Source: Cloacimonetes bacterium UBA6097 (GTDB lineage Bacteria; Cloacimonadota; Cloacimonadia; Cloacimonadales; Cloacimonadaceae). Taken from it: a stretch of DNA of 64,000 bases. Under the pieces are notes generated by a model. It was not told the origin of the DNA. It saw only the letters and a list, made by a program, of their open reading frames with translations, and ran no database searches. Position 1 is the first letter of the stretch; each line of letters begins with the position of its first letter. The translations under genes were made by a program, and so were the position numbers. The stretch lies in assembly GCA_002435865.1 (NCBI GenBank), contig DIWV01000007.1, positions 544,609 through 608,608 on the forward strand. The letters run 5' to 3'. Below are positions 50,038 through 58,989 of the stretch, piece after piece.

Positions 50038-51255
50038 ATGGAAATTTTAGCTCCGGCCGGCAACCTTGAAAAGCTGCATTATGCTCTTGCGTATAATGCT
50101 GACGCTGTATATCTTGCAGGTCAGAATTATGGTTTGAGAGCATTTGCAGGTAATTTTTCCTTAGATGAGATGAAAGAGGGTATACGTTATACTCATAAGC
50201 TTAATAAAAAAGCATATCTCACTCTCAATGTATTTTCCAGAAATGAAGATATAGCATCATTGCCGGAATACCTGCAGGAAATCAGCTCAATCGGGCTGGA
50301 TGCAATCATAGTATCAGAACCGGGCTCACTGTTAGCAGTAAAAAAATACACTGATTATCCGATTCATCTCAGTACGCAGGCAAACACAACTAATTGGCAG
50401 GCAGTAAAATTCTGGCAGGAACAGGGCATAAAAAGAGTAATATTAGCAAGAGAAGTCACTTATGCTGAAATGCTCGAAATCAGAGATAAGGTACCTGAAA
50501 TGCAGTTGGAGGTTTTTATCCATGGTGCTATGTGTATGGCCTGGTCGGGACGCTGCTTAATGAGTGCTCTGTTGAATGACAGAAGCGCTAATCAGGGAGA
50601 GTGTACTCATCCCTGCCGCTGGGAATGGAATCTGACTGAACCAACCAGACCCGGACAAGTTTTCTCCATTGAAGAAGATAAAAGGGGAAGTTACCTGATG
50701 CATTCAAAAGACCTTTGTCTTCTGAAGGAAATGCCTTTATTGTCTGCTTCAGGATTGTCTGCAGGCAAAATAGAAGGCAGGATGAAGAGCACTTATTATA
50801 CTGCCTTAATGAGCAGAATCTATCATGAAGCAAGCAACCTGCAGGTCAATAGTGAAACAGACTGGCAACAATTATCCGAAGAAACAGGAAAGGTAAATCA
50901 CAGACCGTATTTCACTGGTTTCTTCTATTCCGGGAATTCATCAGAGATAAAAAAACAACTTGCTGATATTGATGTGAATCAAAATACTCAGGATTGGCAA
51001 TATTGCGGTAAAGCAACATCTGCAGGGAATGGTCTGTTGTGGTTTGATTGTTTGTCAAAAGTGCAGAAAGGCGATCATGTCCAGGTAATCTTCCCTCAAA
51101 GAAAAGATGATGTCAACATATTAGTCGATAAAATCTATGACGAGGAAAATAATCTGGTAAGTATGACAAAACCCAACCGCAGTTTTGCATTTCCGATAGA
51201 TACCGATAGATATGAATGGGGCTTGATTCGCAAACTTGAAACAGGAGCAAATTAA
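50038..51255 (+). CDS. trhP: tRNA 5-hydroxyuridine synthase, U32 family (TrhP/YegQ-like)
   Basis: A 405-residue U32-family protein that matches YegQ/TrhP closely. It opens 'MEILAPAGNLEKLHYALAYNADAVYLA', contains 'IHLSTQANTTNWQAVKFWQ', and has the four-Cys signature in 'HGAMCMAWSGRCLMSALLN' and 'GECTHPCRWEW' at about 163-200, then 'MHSKDLCLL' and 'KIEGRMKSTYY'. TrhP hydroxylates U34 of tRNAs with a prephenate cofactor and Fe-S cluster. A beta-barrel tail ends the protein. Only 12 nt separate it from rho, and no good ribosome site is visible before the ATG. RlhA, a 23S rRNA paralogue, is a less likely alternative. Confidence 0.85.
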   Translation: MEILAPAGNLEKLHYALAYNADAVYLAGQNYGLRAFAGNFSLDEMKEGIRYTHKLNKKAYLTLNVFSRNEDIASLPEYLQEISSIGLDAIIVSEPGSLLAVKKYTDYPIHLSTQANTTNWQAVKFWQEQGIKRVILAREVTYAEMLEIRDKVPEMQLEVFIHGAMCMAWSGRCLMSALLNDRSANQGECTHPCRWEWNLTEPTRPGQVFSIEEDKRGSYLMHSKDLCLLKEMPLLSASGLSAGKIEGRMKSTYYTALMSRIYHEASNLQVNSETDWQQLSEETGKVNHRPYFTGFFYSGNSSEIKKQLADIDVNQNTQDWQYCGKATSAGNGLLWFDCLSKVQKGDHVQVIFPQRKDDVNILVDKIYDEENNLVSMTKPNRSFAFPIDTDRYEWGLIRKLETGAN

Positions 51256-51261
51256 AAAACA

Positions 51262-52407
51262 ATGGTAAAAAAGTCTCTTTTATTTCTTATACTAATTTCT
51301 TTTCTATTTCTTACTCCAATATTCTCAGCCAGTATTAAATCCGATATACAATCAATAATAGACAGTTACGAGAAGGCAGAGTTTGAAAAATGCAATTCAC
51401 TGATCCAGAAAAGCCAGGCTGAAAACCACGAAGAAAAGGCTATTGTTTTTTATTATACGATTATGCTCACAAGTGATGTGGAAACAGCTAAAACAAATCT
51501 TCAGGCTTTGATAGATGCTTATCCCAAAACCCACTACTCTCAAATGGCACTATTGGAGCTTGGAAATCTGTTTTTACTGGATAGAGAATATGACAGAGCG
51601 TTGTCATTCTATAATAAAGTAACAGAGCCTGATATCTCTGAAAAACACTTCTGGATAGCTAATGTTTATTTCCAAAAAGGTGATTACAGCAATGCTATAG
51701 CTTCGGGAAACCAATATTTAAGACTATCAAAACCAAGCCAAAAACAAGAAGATATCTATTATCTTATTGCAGATTCTTATATCAACTTAAATCAATACAA
51801 CAATGCAATAAATACTCTGAAAAAGCTACTGACCTATCCTGACCGCATTCAGGAAGAGCAATATCTCAGATACCGCTATGGTTATGCGTCTGAGCTTCTG
51901 GGCAACAAGCTCGAAGCTTTAAGCCAATATCAGCAGGGGTATGAATTAGATCGTTTTTCCCAATTGGCTTATCTGATTGAGGACAGATTGTTCGAGATGC
52001 GTGCCAAATATGGAGCATCCATTGATTTGAGTTTTCTGTATCCTTATACAGCAAGCCCATTACCGGATATTGTTTTGGCTGAGCAAAATAAAACGGATAA
52101 AGTTATGGAACCTGTTAATCCTGATACTACTTCTGCAGTTAAGGATTTAGTGCCCAAAGAAATTGACGTTACAAAGCAACAAGGTCTGTTTCTCCAGGCA
52201 GGTCGGTTTAGTATGCAAAATAATGCTTTTAAGCTGTGTGAAAGAATAATCGGTTTGGGATTAGTAGCCCAATACTATAAATCAACCCAATTCAAAGATG
52301 TTTCCTGGGTGGTTTTAGTCGGTCCATATCAGACTCAGTTAGAAGCTATAAACGCCAAGAATTTGCTCACAGAAAACGGTATCGATAGTTTTATCATTCA
52401 AATGTAG
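51262..52407 (+). CDS. Exported TPR protein with C-terminal SPOR domain
   Basis: A 381-residue exported protein with a signal peptide at about 1-23. TPR-like helical repeats at about 30-245 include 'ALLELGNLFLLDREYDRALSFYNK' shortened to 'RALSFYNKVTEPD', and 'DIYYLIADSYINLNQYNNAI'. A linker rich in Thr, Val and Asp (about 275-310) leads to a SPOR domain at about 310-381 ('GLFLQAGRFSMQNNAF' ... 'WVVLVGPYQTQLEAINAKNLL'). SPOR domains bind denuded peptidoglycan at division sites. It starts 6 nt after trhP. Array E follows 49 nt after its stop. Confidence 0.85.
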   Translation: MVKKSLLFLILISFLFLTPIFSASIKSDIQSIIDSYEKAEFEKCNSLIQKSQAENHEEKAIVFYYTIMLTSDVETAKTNLQALIDAYPKTHYSQMALLELGNLFLLDREYDRALSFYNKVTEPDISEKHFWIANVYFQKGDYSNAIASGNQYLRLSKPSQKQEDIYYLIADSYINLNQYNNAINTLKKLLTYPDRIQEEQYLRYRYGYASELLGNKLEALSQYQQGYELDRFSQLAYLIEDRLFEMRAKYGASIDLSFLYPYTASPLPDIVLAEQNKTDKVMEPVNPDTTSAVKDLVPKEIDVTKQQGLFLQAGRFSMQNNAFKLCERIIGLGLVAQYYKSTQFKDVSWVVLVGPYQTQLEAINAKNLLTENGIDSFIIQM

Positions 52408-52456
52408 TGATGTTAGCATGCTAATTACTTGTTTTTTTCTTATCTTGTCCAAAGTC

Positions 52457-52525
52457 TACGCAGGGAGTTTTCAGGGAGTCATCAGGGAGTCATCAGGGAC
52501 TTTGTCCCCTAAGACTCCCCCAAGA
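52457..52525. repeat. 11-nt fold-back array, locus E, running up to the mutS start
   Basis: Units in phase from 52457: TACGCAGGGAG, TTTTCAGGGAG, TCATCAGGGAG, TCATCAGGGAC (to 52500), then a TTT spacer, then GTCCCCTAAGA (52504-52514) and CTCCCCCAAGA (52515-52525). The unit next to the axis ends GGGAC where its outer neighbours end GGGAG, and the facing unit begins GTCCC to match. Read on the minus strand it has four direct units plus a worn fifth, as in loci A-C. The next 11 nt, TTGGGGGATGA, hold the mutS ribosome site and start. Confidence 0.88.
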
Positions 52526-52531
52526 TTGGGG
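52516..52531 (+). promoter_or_regulatory. Hairpin that covers the mutS ribosome-binding site
   Basis: Within 52516-52531, CCCCC (52517-52520 plus neighbours) can pair with the GGGGG at 52528-52532 around AAGATT. The G-run is the only Shine-Dalgarno-like sequence before the mutS ATG (52533), so the array's last C-rich unit could mask it. Confidence 0.5.
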
Positions 52532-52532
52532 G

Positions 52533-55178
52533 ATGAGTCTTAAAGTGAAAAAAGTAAGTTTTGAGGATGCAAAAATCACTCCGATGCTTAAACAGTACCT
52601 GGAAGTAAAACGGGCACATCCTGACAAACTTGTATTATTCAGGATGGGTGACTTTTACGAAACGTTTTTTGAAGATGCATATACTTCTTCAAAAGTGCTG
52701 AACATAACACTGACAACACGTAATAAAAACAATGATAACCCCGTACCATTAGCCGGATTTCCCTACCATGCCCTGGATAATTATCTGGATAAGTTTATCA
52801 AAGCTGGTTTAAAAGTTGCTATTTGTGAACAAATAGAAGATCCTAGAACTGCCGTTGGAATAGTAAAAAGAGACATCACTGAAATAATTACTCCCGGCGC
52901 AATTCTTGACCAAAATCTGATTGATAAGCGCGAACATAATTTCTTGTGCAGCATTTATTTTGAAAAAAATGCAGAACTAATAGGATTGGCATGTCTTGAT
53001 ATCTCAACTGCAGAATTCAGGTTTACTGAAGCAGCCTCTGATGATTTTGCCAGCGAACTGATGCGGCAAAATCCGGCTGAAGTTATTGTTAATAACACGA
53101 ATACGGAAAAATGGCTAAGAGAAAAGCTGGCAGACTTTAAACCAACAATTACTATCTTTGACAGTTGGCAATACCAGCCTTCAGAAGCAATCCAATTGCT
53201 TAAAAAACATTTTCAAGTTAAGTCATTGGAAGGTTTCGGTGCTCATAATAAAAATATCGGCGCAGTTGCTGCCGGTGCCGCTTTGGCTTATGTGCAGTCA
53301 CTCTATAAAAATGATTTGAAACACATTGCCAGCCTGCATTATTATTCTCTAAGCAGTTTTATGCAACTGGATGAAATTACCAGACGTAATCTCGAGTTAA
53401 TGCGCTCTATGCGTTACGGTAACCGCAGCGGCAGCTTGATTGACATAATAGACCTGTCACAGACACCAATGGGTTCGAGATTAATGCAGCATTGGCTGCT
53501 TAATCCTTTACTGGATATTAAAGAGATAACTCAGAGACAAGAAATAATTGCTGTTCTTTTAACAAGTTTTCCCTATCTGAAAGACCTTAGGGATAAACTT
53601 AAAGACATAGGGGATATCAGCAGATTGAATGCCAAGATTGGTTCCCAAAGAATTAATCCAAGAGAAATAATGGCTTTGCAATCATATCTGATTGTACTTA
53701 AAGAAATAAGCCCTGTCTTACAAAATTTTGACAGTGAAATTACGAAACTATGGGTAGAACAGATTTCTTTTTTTGATGATATTCTTAATAAAATTGATGC
53801 AGCATTTAATGAAAAACCTCCCCTTACCATTACTGAGGGTGGTATCTTTAAAAGAGGCTATCACAGTGAACTGGATGAACTTCTGTCTCTAAGTCATGAT
53901 GGAAAATCCTGGATTGCCCAATTAGAAGATGATGAAAGGAAAAAGACAGGGATTCCTACTTTAAAAGTCGGGTACAATAAGGTTTTTGGGTATTATATAG
54001 AAGTAACAACAGCTCATAGAAGCAAGATTCCTGACTATTATATAGCAAAGCAGACATTGGTAAATGCAGAGCGGTTTATTTCCCCCAGGCTTAAGGAATA
54101 CGAAGCAAAGGTTTTAAGTGCTGAAGAGAGAATTAAAAGTCTGGAATACGAACTATTTAAAGAGTTCAGGCTTTATCTTTCAGAGCAGATTACCCGATTG
54201 CAGGCTTTATCAGAAACAGTTGCATCTATAGATGTCTTTAGTAGTTTAGCTTTTCTGGCGCATCAAAATAATTATTGCAAGCCGGAGTTTACCGAAGAAC
54301 GGGTTCTTAACATTAATAATGGCAGGCATCCAGTAATAGAAAAGCTTTTAGACAACGAAGAGTTTATTCCCAATGATACAATACTGAATAATGAAGATAA
54401 CCGTATAGCAATAATTACAGGTCCGAACATGGCAGGTAAATCCACATACCTCAGGCAAATTGGTTTGATTGTTATTTTAGCTCAGATGGGCAGCTATGTC
54501 CCGGCAGAGAGTATAACACTGCCGGTTTTTGACCGGATATTTACCAGGGTAGGTGCTTCTGATAATCTGGCTCAGGGGCAAAGTACATTCCTTGTAGAGA
54601 TGATCGAAACTGCCAATATATTGCACTCAGCAACTCCTGATTCACTCATTTTATTAGATGAAATCGGAAGAGGAACATCTACTTTTGATGGATTAAGCTT
54701 AGCTTGGGCAATAGTGGAATACATAGAGAAATATGTGGCTGCCATGACCCTGTTTGCTACACATTATCATGAATTGACGGAATTGGAAAACCTTTATCCT
54801 GCAGTAAAGAATTACAACATTGCAGTAAAAGAATGGCAGGAGCAGATGATTTTTCTCAGGAAAATAGAGAGAGGTGGGGCAGACCAGAGTTATGGCATAC
54901 AGGTTGCACGGTTAGCAGGCATTCCTGATAAAGTTGTACGCAGAGCAAAAGATATCCTGCACAATCTTGAAGAGCATGAAATAAGTCCACAGGGGCTTAC
55001 CAACACAATCAGAAAAAAGCTAAAAATGGGTATTCCACAAATGGAAATCTTTGAAGTTTTATTGGACAAAACAGAAGAGAAAGATACCTTTATACAGGAA
55101 ATAAAAAACCTTGACTTGAACGAGATAACTCCTATACAGGCATGGCAGTATCTGAAAGACCTGCAAAACAGGATTTAG
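52533..55178 (+). CDS. mutS: DNA mismatch repair protein MutS
   Basis: An 881-residue MutS that recognises mismatches. The Phe-x-Glu mismatch wedge is F41-Y-E43 in 'FRMGDFYETFFEDA', followed by connector, core and clamp domains, Walker A 'GPNMAGKSTYLRQIG' at about 630, Walker B 'LILLDEIGRGTSTFDG' at about 705, and the His of 'FATHYHELTELE'. The C-terminal tail ends in an HhH-like dimer segment. This is MutS1, not MutS2, since the wedge is present. MutL is not in the window. The start overlaps the tail of array E, and its ribosome site may fold away. Confidence 0.96.
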   Translation: MSLKVKKVSFEDAKITPMLKQYLEVKRAHPDKLVLFRMGDFYETFFEDAYTSSKVLNITLTTRNKNNDNPVPLAGFPYHALDNYLDKFIKAGLKVAICEQIEDPRTAVGIVKRDITEIITPGAILDQNLIDKREHNFLCSIYFEKNAELIGLACLDISTAEFRFTEAASDDFASELMRQNPAEVIVNNTNTEKWLREKLADFKPTITIFDSWQYQPSEAIQLLKKHFQVKSLEGFGAHNKNIGAVAAGAALAYVQSLYKNDLKHIASLHYYSLSSFMQLDEITRRNLELMRSMRYGNRSGSLIDIIDLSQTPMGSRLMQHWLLNPLLDIKEITQRQEIIAVLLTSFPYLKDLRDKLKDIGDISRLNAKIGSQRINPREIMALQSYLIVLKEISPVLQNFDSEITKLWVEQISFFDDILNKIDAAFNEKPPLTITEGGIFKRGYHSELDELLSLSHDGKSWIAQLEDDERKKTGIPTLKVGYNKVFGYYIEVTTAHRSKIPDYYIAKQTLVNAERFISPRLKEYEAKVLSAEERIKSLEYELFKEFRLYLSEQITRLQALSETVASIDVFSSLAFLAHQNNYCKPEFTEERVLNINNGRHPVIEKLLDNEEFIPNDTILNNEDNRIAIITGPNMAGKSTYLRQIGLIVILAQMGSYVPAESITLPVFDRIFTRVGASDNLAQGQSTFLVEMIETANILHSATPDSLILLDEIGRGTSTFDGLSLAWAIVEYIEKYVAAMTLFATHYHELTELENLYPAVKNYNIAVKEWQEQMIFLRKIERGGADQSYGIQVARLAGIPDKVVRRAKDILHNLEEHEISPQGLTNTIRKKLKMGIPQMEIFEVLLDKTEEKDTFIQEIKNLDLNEITPIQAWQYLKDLQNRI

Positions 55179-55199
55179 ACCAAAAGAGAAGGCATTGAA

Positions 55200-56960
55200 A
55201 TGAAGACATTACAAAATAATATCCAGAATGTTAGAATCAGCTACAGGATTGTTATTCTAATCAGCTTAAGCATTGTATTAACCGGGATATTCAGTTGTGC
55301 AATGCAAAAAGAAAATATTGCCGGCAGAATTAATGGTGTTGATATCAAGAAACAAGACTTCATGAATTCCCTGAGAGGACATTTTACAGGTTTCCGTTTG
55401 GAAAAAGAAAGAACACCCTCAGAATCAGAGAAGCGCGAATTATACAAGAAAACCTGGAAAGACATTACCATACATGTAATATTAAAAGATTATTTCAAAA
55501 AGTATCAAATTCAGGTTTCACAAACAGAAGTATTAGACACTCTTCTCAATAATATTCCTGCAAGCATGAAATATGCCCCGGTTTTTCAGACAAATGGAGA
55601 ATTTGATAAAACTCTTTATGTCAAAGCTTTATTATCAGAAAAACCAAATAGGCTTGACTGGCTGATAAGATATTATTATGATTATTATGTCCCCCTGGCA
55701 AAGCTGAAACTCGAATTGCAGAATAATGAAGTTATGCAACAAAAGGATTTTAATGCTATATACAAAGTATTAAATAGTTCTGCTGATATTGAGTGGATTG
55801 TTTTTGATCCCTCAAAAAGCACAGTCAATGTTACCCAATCCGACATTGAGAACTATTACCATAGTCACATGGATGAATACAGGGTAAAGCCTTATGCAAG
55901 CTTTATCTGGGCAGAAATTCCTGTGAAACTGAATGTGGAAGATGAATGGTATGCCAAAACAAAAATAGACTCTGTTTATTATCAACTTGCTAATGGAAGG
56001 AATTTTGCTGATTTTGTTGAGCGATTTTCTCAGTCAGGTTCTGCAATCACCGGAGGGGCAATAGGCTTTGTAAGAAATGCCGACCTTCCAACTGTCGTAA
56101 ATGATGCTCTGGCAGGTTTGGCGAATGAGAGTTTTACCCGACCAGTTAAAATTGATAACTCATACGTGATATACCAATTGGTAGAAAGAACCAGGAATTT
56201 GGTTAAACTCAATGAACTTGTTATTAATATTGTTCCCGGAGTTAAAAACAAAGCTGACACAAAAGAAACTGCTATCCACCTGAGAGATTTAGCCCAGCAG
56301 TTAGGTATGGAAATAGCAGCCCAGGAAATGAGCTTAAGCTTTAAAAATAGTGGCGTAGTAGGCAAAGATTCTCTGTGGATGGCTGATGGTAAAATCAGTA
56401 TATATTTAAATGACAGGGCTTTTACACAGAAAAAAGGAGCTATTTTAGAACCGGTTTATTCTTACGCATTACAATCATGGATAGTTGCTCAGGTTATAGA
56501 TGTTCAACCATATGATAATAAGCCGATTATATCTGTAAGTGATGAAATAGATTCCATAATCAGATGGGAAAGGCAACAGAGTAAAACTCTGGAAGATGCT
56601 AAACGCTGGATACAAAATAATAAAAGCAATCCTATCGAATCTGCAAACAAGGAAGGACTTTCAATTGAAGACACAAAAGCTGTTAATTCTAAAACAACAG
56701 TTATGTCCCAACCTATAAATCGTTTTTTTGTGGACATTCTGAATAATTTTTATGACCAAAAAACAGCAGATCCGTATCTTATTGGTGACGTTGTATTAAT
56801 ACCAATAGTCACCAAGGTATATAACATCAATCCACCTCTGTTTTCCCAGGATGATGTCCAGAAGTATTATTTTGCTTACATAAATCCGGAATGGTTTGAT
56901 AAGTGGCTTGAAAAAGAACTTGGCAAAGCAGATACAAAAATTTGGTTTACATACCCCTGA
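55200..56960 (+). CDS. Exported parvulin-type peptidyl-prolyl isomerase (SurA/PpiD-like)
   Basis: A 586-residue periplasmic folding factor. A signal or anchor covers about residues 17-38 and ends 'GIFSCAMQ', so a lipid Cys near 37 is possible. A SurA_N-like helical chaperone region covers about 40-195, then a PpiC parvulin domain at about 215-330 ('DEYRVKPYASFIWAEIPVK', 'FADFVERFSQSGSAITGGAIGFV'), then a further 250-residue helical tail. The 'GGAIGFV' motif corresponds to 'GGDLG.f' of active parvulins. It lies 21 nt after mutS. A role in outer-membrane protein folding is the best guess. Confidence 0.85.
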   Translation: MKTLQNNIQNVRISYRIVILISLSIVLTGIFSCAMQKENIAGRINGVDIKKQDFMNSLRGHFTGFRLEKERTPSESEKRELYKKTWKDITIHVILKDYFKKYQIQVSQTEVLDTLLNNIPASMKYAPVFQTNGEFDKTLYVKALLSEKPNRLDWLIRYYYDYYVPLAKLKLELQNNEVMQQKDFNAIYKVLNSSADIEWIVFDPSKSTVNVTQSDIENYYHSHMDEYRVKPYASFIWAEIPVKLNVEDEWYAKTKIDSVYYQLANGRNFADFVERFSQSGSAITGGAIGFVRNADLPTVVNDALAGLANESFTRPVKIDNSYVIYQLVERTRNLVKLNELVINIVPGVKNKADTKETAIHLRDLAQQLGMEIAAQEMSLSFKNSGVVGKDSLWMADGKISIYLNDRAFTQKKGAILEPVYSYALQSWIVAQVIDVQPYDNKPIISVSDEIDSIIRWERQQSKTLEDAKRWIQNNKSNPIESANKEGLSIEDTKAVNSKTTVMSQPINRFFVDILNNFYDQKTADPYLIGDVVLIPIVTKVYNINPPLFSQDDVQKYYFAYINPEWFDKWLEKELGKADTKIWFTYP

Positions 56961-57024
56961 TAATGATTTATTATTTAGTTAACATGTTTGAATGAAAATA
57001 AATACATTTGGGTTTAATTTTTGC

Positions 57025-57053
57025 TTGACATTAGAAGTAGTATTAATTAGATT
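57025..57053 (+). promoter_or_regulatory. Putative promoter of the 57072 gene
   Basis: TTGACA at 57025-57030, a 17-nt spacer and TAGATT at 57048-57053, leaving a very short leader to the ATG at 57072. Confidence 0.6.
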
Positions 57054-57071
57054 AGTTTTAGAGGTATTTGA

Positions 57072-57779
57072 ATGAAAGGTGTTTTGACTGTCCTGCTTCT
57101 TTTAGGATTTATGTTTCTCTACAGTATTTCTATCTATGAGATTCAGTATACAAGCAATCCAGGCAGAGATAATACCTATCCGTCAAGGTATGTAGGAAAA
57201 TCAGTTATCATCGAAGGCATTGTAACTGCGGCAAATTACAAGAGTGGTGGTTTCTTTATGAGTGAACCAGCCGGAGGACCATGGCGCAGCATATTTGTCA
57301 AAGCCAATAATACCGGTGTAAAACCTGGTGATAAAATTGTATTAAAAGGTACAGTTGATGAGTATTTTGGGATGACTGTGATTCAGGATGTTATGAGTAT
57401 GTCTATAAAAGATTCTCATCATACAATTCCTTTTTCCAACCAGGTTACTTCCGGTCAGCTTACAACTCCAGATCAGGCAGAAGCTTATGAAAGCACATTG
57501 GTAAAGGTACAGAACAGCACATATATCCAGAATCAGGTCGGTTCATATAAATACACGATTAATGATGGCTCGGGTCCTTGCATAGTAGCTGATAATTTTA
57601 TTTCAGAGAAGATCGCCAATTACAAAACCGGTCAGTTGTTTTCTTCAATTACAGGTATTGTCTGCTACGCTTTTGGAGAATATTCCATAAACCCCAGAAA
57701 TCAGGCTGACATCTCTGTTTTAGTACCAGTTTTCAATCAGAACCGTTCATGGGGTAGAATCAAGTCAATTTACAAATAA
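57072..57779 (+). CDS. Exported OB-fold (DUF5689/YhcR-like) protein
   Basis: A 235-residue exported protein with a signal peptide at about 1-18. The body is two OB-fold halves: 'YEIQYTSNPGRDNTYPSRY', 'VIIEGIVTAANYKSGGFFM', 'GDKIVLKGTVDEYFGMTVI', then 'YESTLVKVQNSTY' and 'YTINDGSGPCIVAD'. The same fold type occurs twice in the large surface protein at 24234. In other bacteria it accompanies secreted nucleases, but there is no nuclease domain here. GAGG lies 8 nt before the ATG. It lacks a sorting domain, so it may be periplasmic. Confidence 0.78.
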   Translation: MKGVLTVLLLLGFMFLYSISIYEIQYTSNPGRDNTYPSRYVGKSVIIEGIVTAANYKSGGFFMSEPAGGPWRSIFVKANNTGVKPGDKIVLKGTVDEYFGMTVIQDVMSMSIKDSHHTIPFSNQVTSGQLTTPDQAEAYESTLVKVQNSTYIQNQVGSYKYTINDGSGPCIVADNFISEKIANYKTGQLFSSITGIVCYAFGEYSINPRNQADISVLVPVFNQNRSWGRIKSIYK

Positions 57780-57794
57780 ATTAAGGAGAAGGTC

Positions 57795-58169
57795 ATGAAA
57801 TTTTTTAAAACACTTTTCTTAGTAGGCGGGACTGCTGTTGCTGGATATTTTGGATTAAAATTATACAAGATTGTCAGTAATATTACAAGACTTCATAAAT
57901 CATTACCTGAATTTCTTAACAATGTTTATGGCGAAAAGCCTACTCTCCACATTAATCACAATCTCAAAACTGCAACCATAAAAGTGGGATTTACACAGGC
58001 TATACTTGATAAGCACAATGATATAGAAACTACTGTCCGTGAGTATATTGATGATTTTTATCCTGAATTGGCAAAGAGCACCATTTTTATTGAAATATTC
58101 GAGAAATCTGAAATGCCCGAAGAAGAGAATGAGGATAACATTTCTGAAGAAGACTCAGCAAAAGAATAA
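57795..58169 (+). CDS. Small membrane-anchored protein with acidic tail
   Basis: A 124-residue protein with one N-terminal hydrophobic helix (about 6-26), a compact middle of about 60 residues ('LPEFLNNVYGEKPTLHINH', 'IKVGFTQAILDKHNDIETTV') and an acidic C-terminus ('PEEENEDNISEEDSAKE'). AAGGAG precedes the ATG, 15 nt after the OB-fold gene, so the two are likely co-transcribed. I do not recognise the family. Confidence 0.68.
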   Translation: MKFFKTLFLVGGTAVAGYFGLKLYKIVSNITRLHKSLPEFLNNVYGEKPTLHINHNLKTATIKVGFTQAILDKHNDIETTVREYIDDFYPELAKSTIFIEIFEKSEMPEEENEDNISEEDSAKE

Positions 58170-58190
58170 ATAATAGCTTTATATTAATCT

Positions 58191-58219
58191 AAAGTGCCTG
58201 ATTGTTTCAGGCACTTTTT
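58191..58219. terminator. Bidirectional terminator
   Basis: AAAGTGCCTG and CAGGCACTTT form a perfect 10-bp stem with a 7-nt loop. A T-run follows on + and the A-side is AT-rich on -. It lies between convergent genes ending at 58169 and 58220. Confidence 0.88.
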
Positions 58220-58783
58220 TTATTTAAATACGATAACACCCATTTGGCATAGAATTGTAACAGCAAAAGCCGATAATAAGACACCCAGAAAGATAAAAAA
58301 GAGAGATTTCCAGAACCTCAACCCGAATATTTCAGCTGCAAAAGAACCGGTCCAGGCTCCTGTTCCGGGTAAAGGGATACCAACAAATATTGTTAGTCCT
58401 AATGATTCATACTTTTCTACAATCTTACTTTTACTTCTAGTTCTGGCAAACAGCCAATCAGTAAAATTGCGCCCGATTTTAGTTTTCCTTAACGCTGCAA
58501 CGACACCATCCATAAAGAGTAGTATAAAAGGAATTGGCAACATATTCCCTATTACAGATAAGACCGCTGCTTTGAGCCAGCTGAATTTAAACAGAAATAT
58601 GCCAACGGGAATTGCTCCCCTGAGTTCAATAATCGGAAGCATGGAAATAATAACAACTATCCATTCAGATGAAATGTTGTGTTTTGAAAGCCATGCTATA
58701 GTATCAGTCCGGACACCGGGATTTGCCAGCAAAGGCAGAGATAACATTAAAATCAGGTATAAGAACAGTATACGTTTTCTCAT
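58220..58783 (-). CDS. COG2426 small multi-helix membrane protein
   Basis: A 187-residue membrane protein with an N-terminal signal-like helix and about four further helices. The re-entrant motif 'PIIELRGAIPVGIFLF' at about 50-66 and 'GLTIFVGIPLPGTGAWTGSFAAEIFGL' (in two runs) at about 128-155 mark the COG2426 (Sm_multidrug_ex, DedA-related) family. The Glu-Arg-Gly and Pro-Gly-Thr-Gly loops are as in the family. It is probably an ion- or lipid-coupled transporter; the 'small multidrug export' label rests on weak data. Confidence 0.85.
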   Translation of the reverse strand: MRKRILFLYLILMLSLPLLANPGVRTDTIAWLSKHNISSEWIVVIISMLPIIELRGAIPVGIFLFKFSWLKAAVLSVIGNMLPIPFILLFMDGVVAALRKTKIGRNFTDWLFARTRSKSKIVEKYESLGLTIFVGIPLPGTGAWTGSFAAEIFGLRFWKSLFFIFLGVLLSAFAVTILCQMGVIVFK

Positions 58784-58989
58784 TTAGTTTCCAAATTTAT
58801 TTTAAGTGGAGCTTTTTCTATCAGCTACTTTTGTCAACAATTTCAACAATGATAAGTGTCAGACGTTGCTTCAAGATTATTTACTTGACAGTTTTAAGAA
58901 TGAGATAAATTGAAATAATAAGTAAAATTCTTAGTTAGAGAAGTTAAAATAATAGCATAATAAATATATATTCCCGGTAGGAGGTTTAA

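Noticed and set aside
52457..52525. Rho-independent terminator of the TPR/SPOR gene
   Set aside because: The stem is not followed by a T-run on either strand and is built of several repeated units.
58194..58787. Plus-strand gene of 197 codons
   Set aside because: It is the antisense shadow of the COG2426 membrane protein, whose helices, motifs and ribosome site are on the minus strand.
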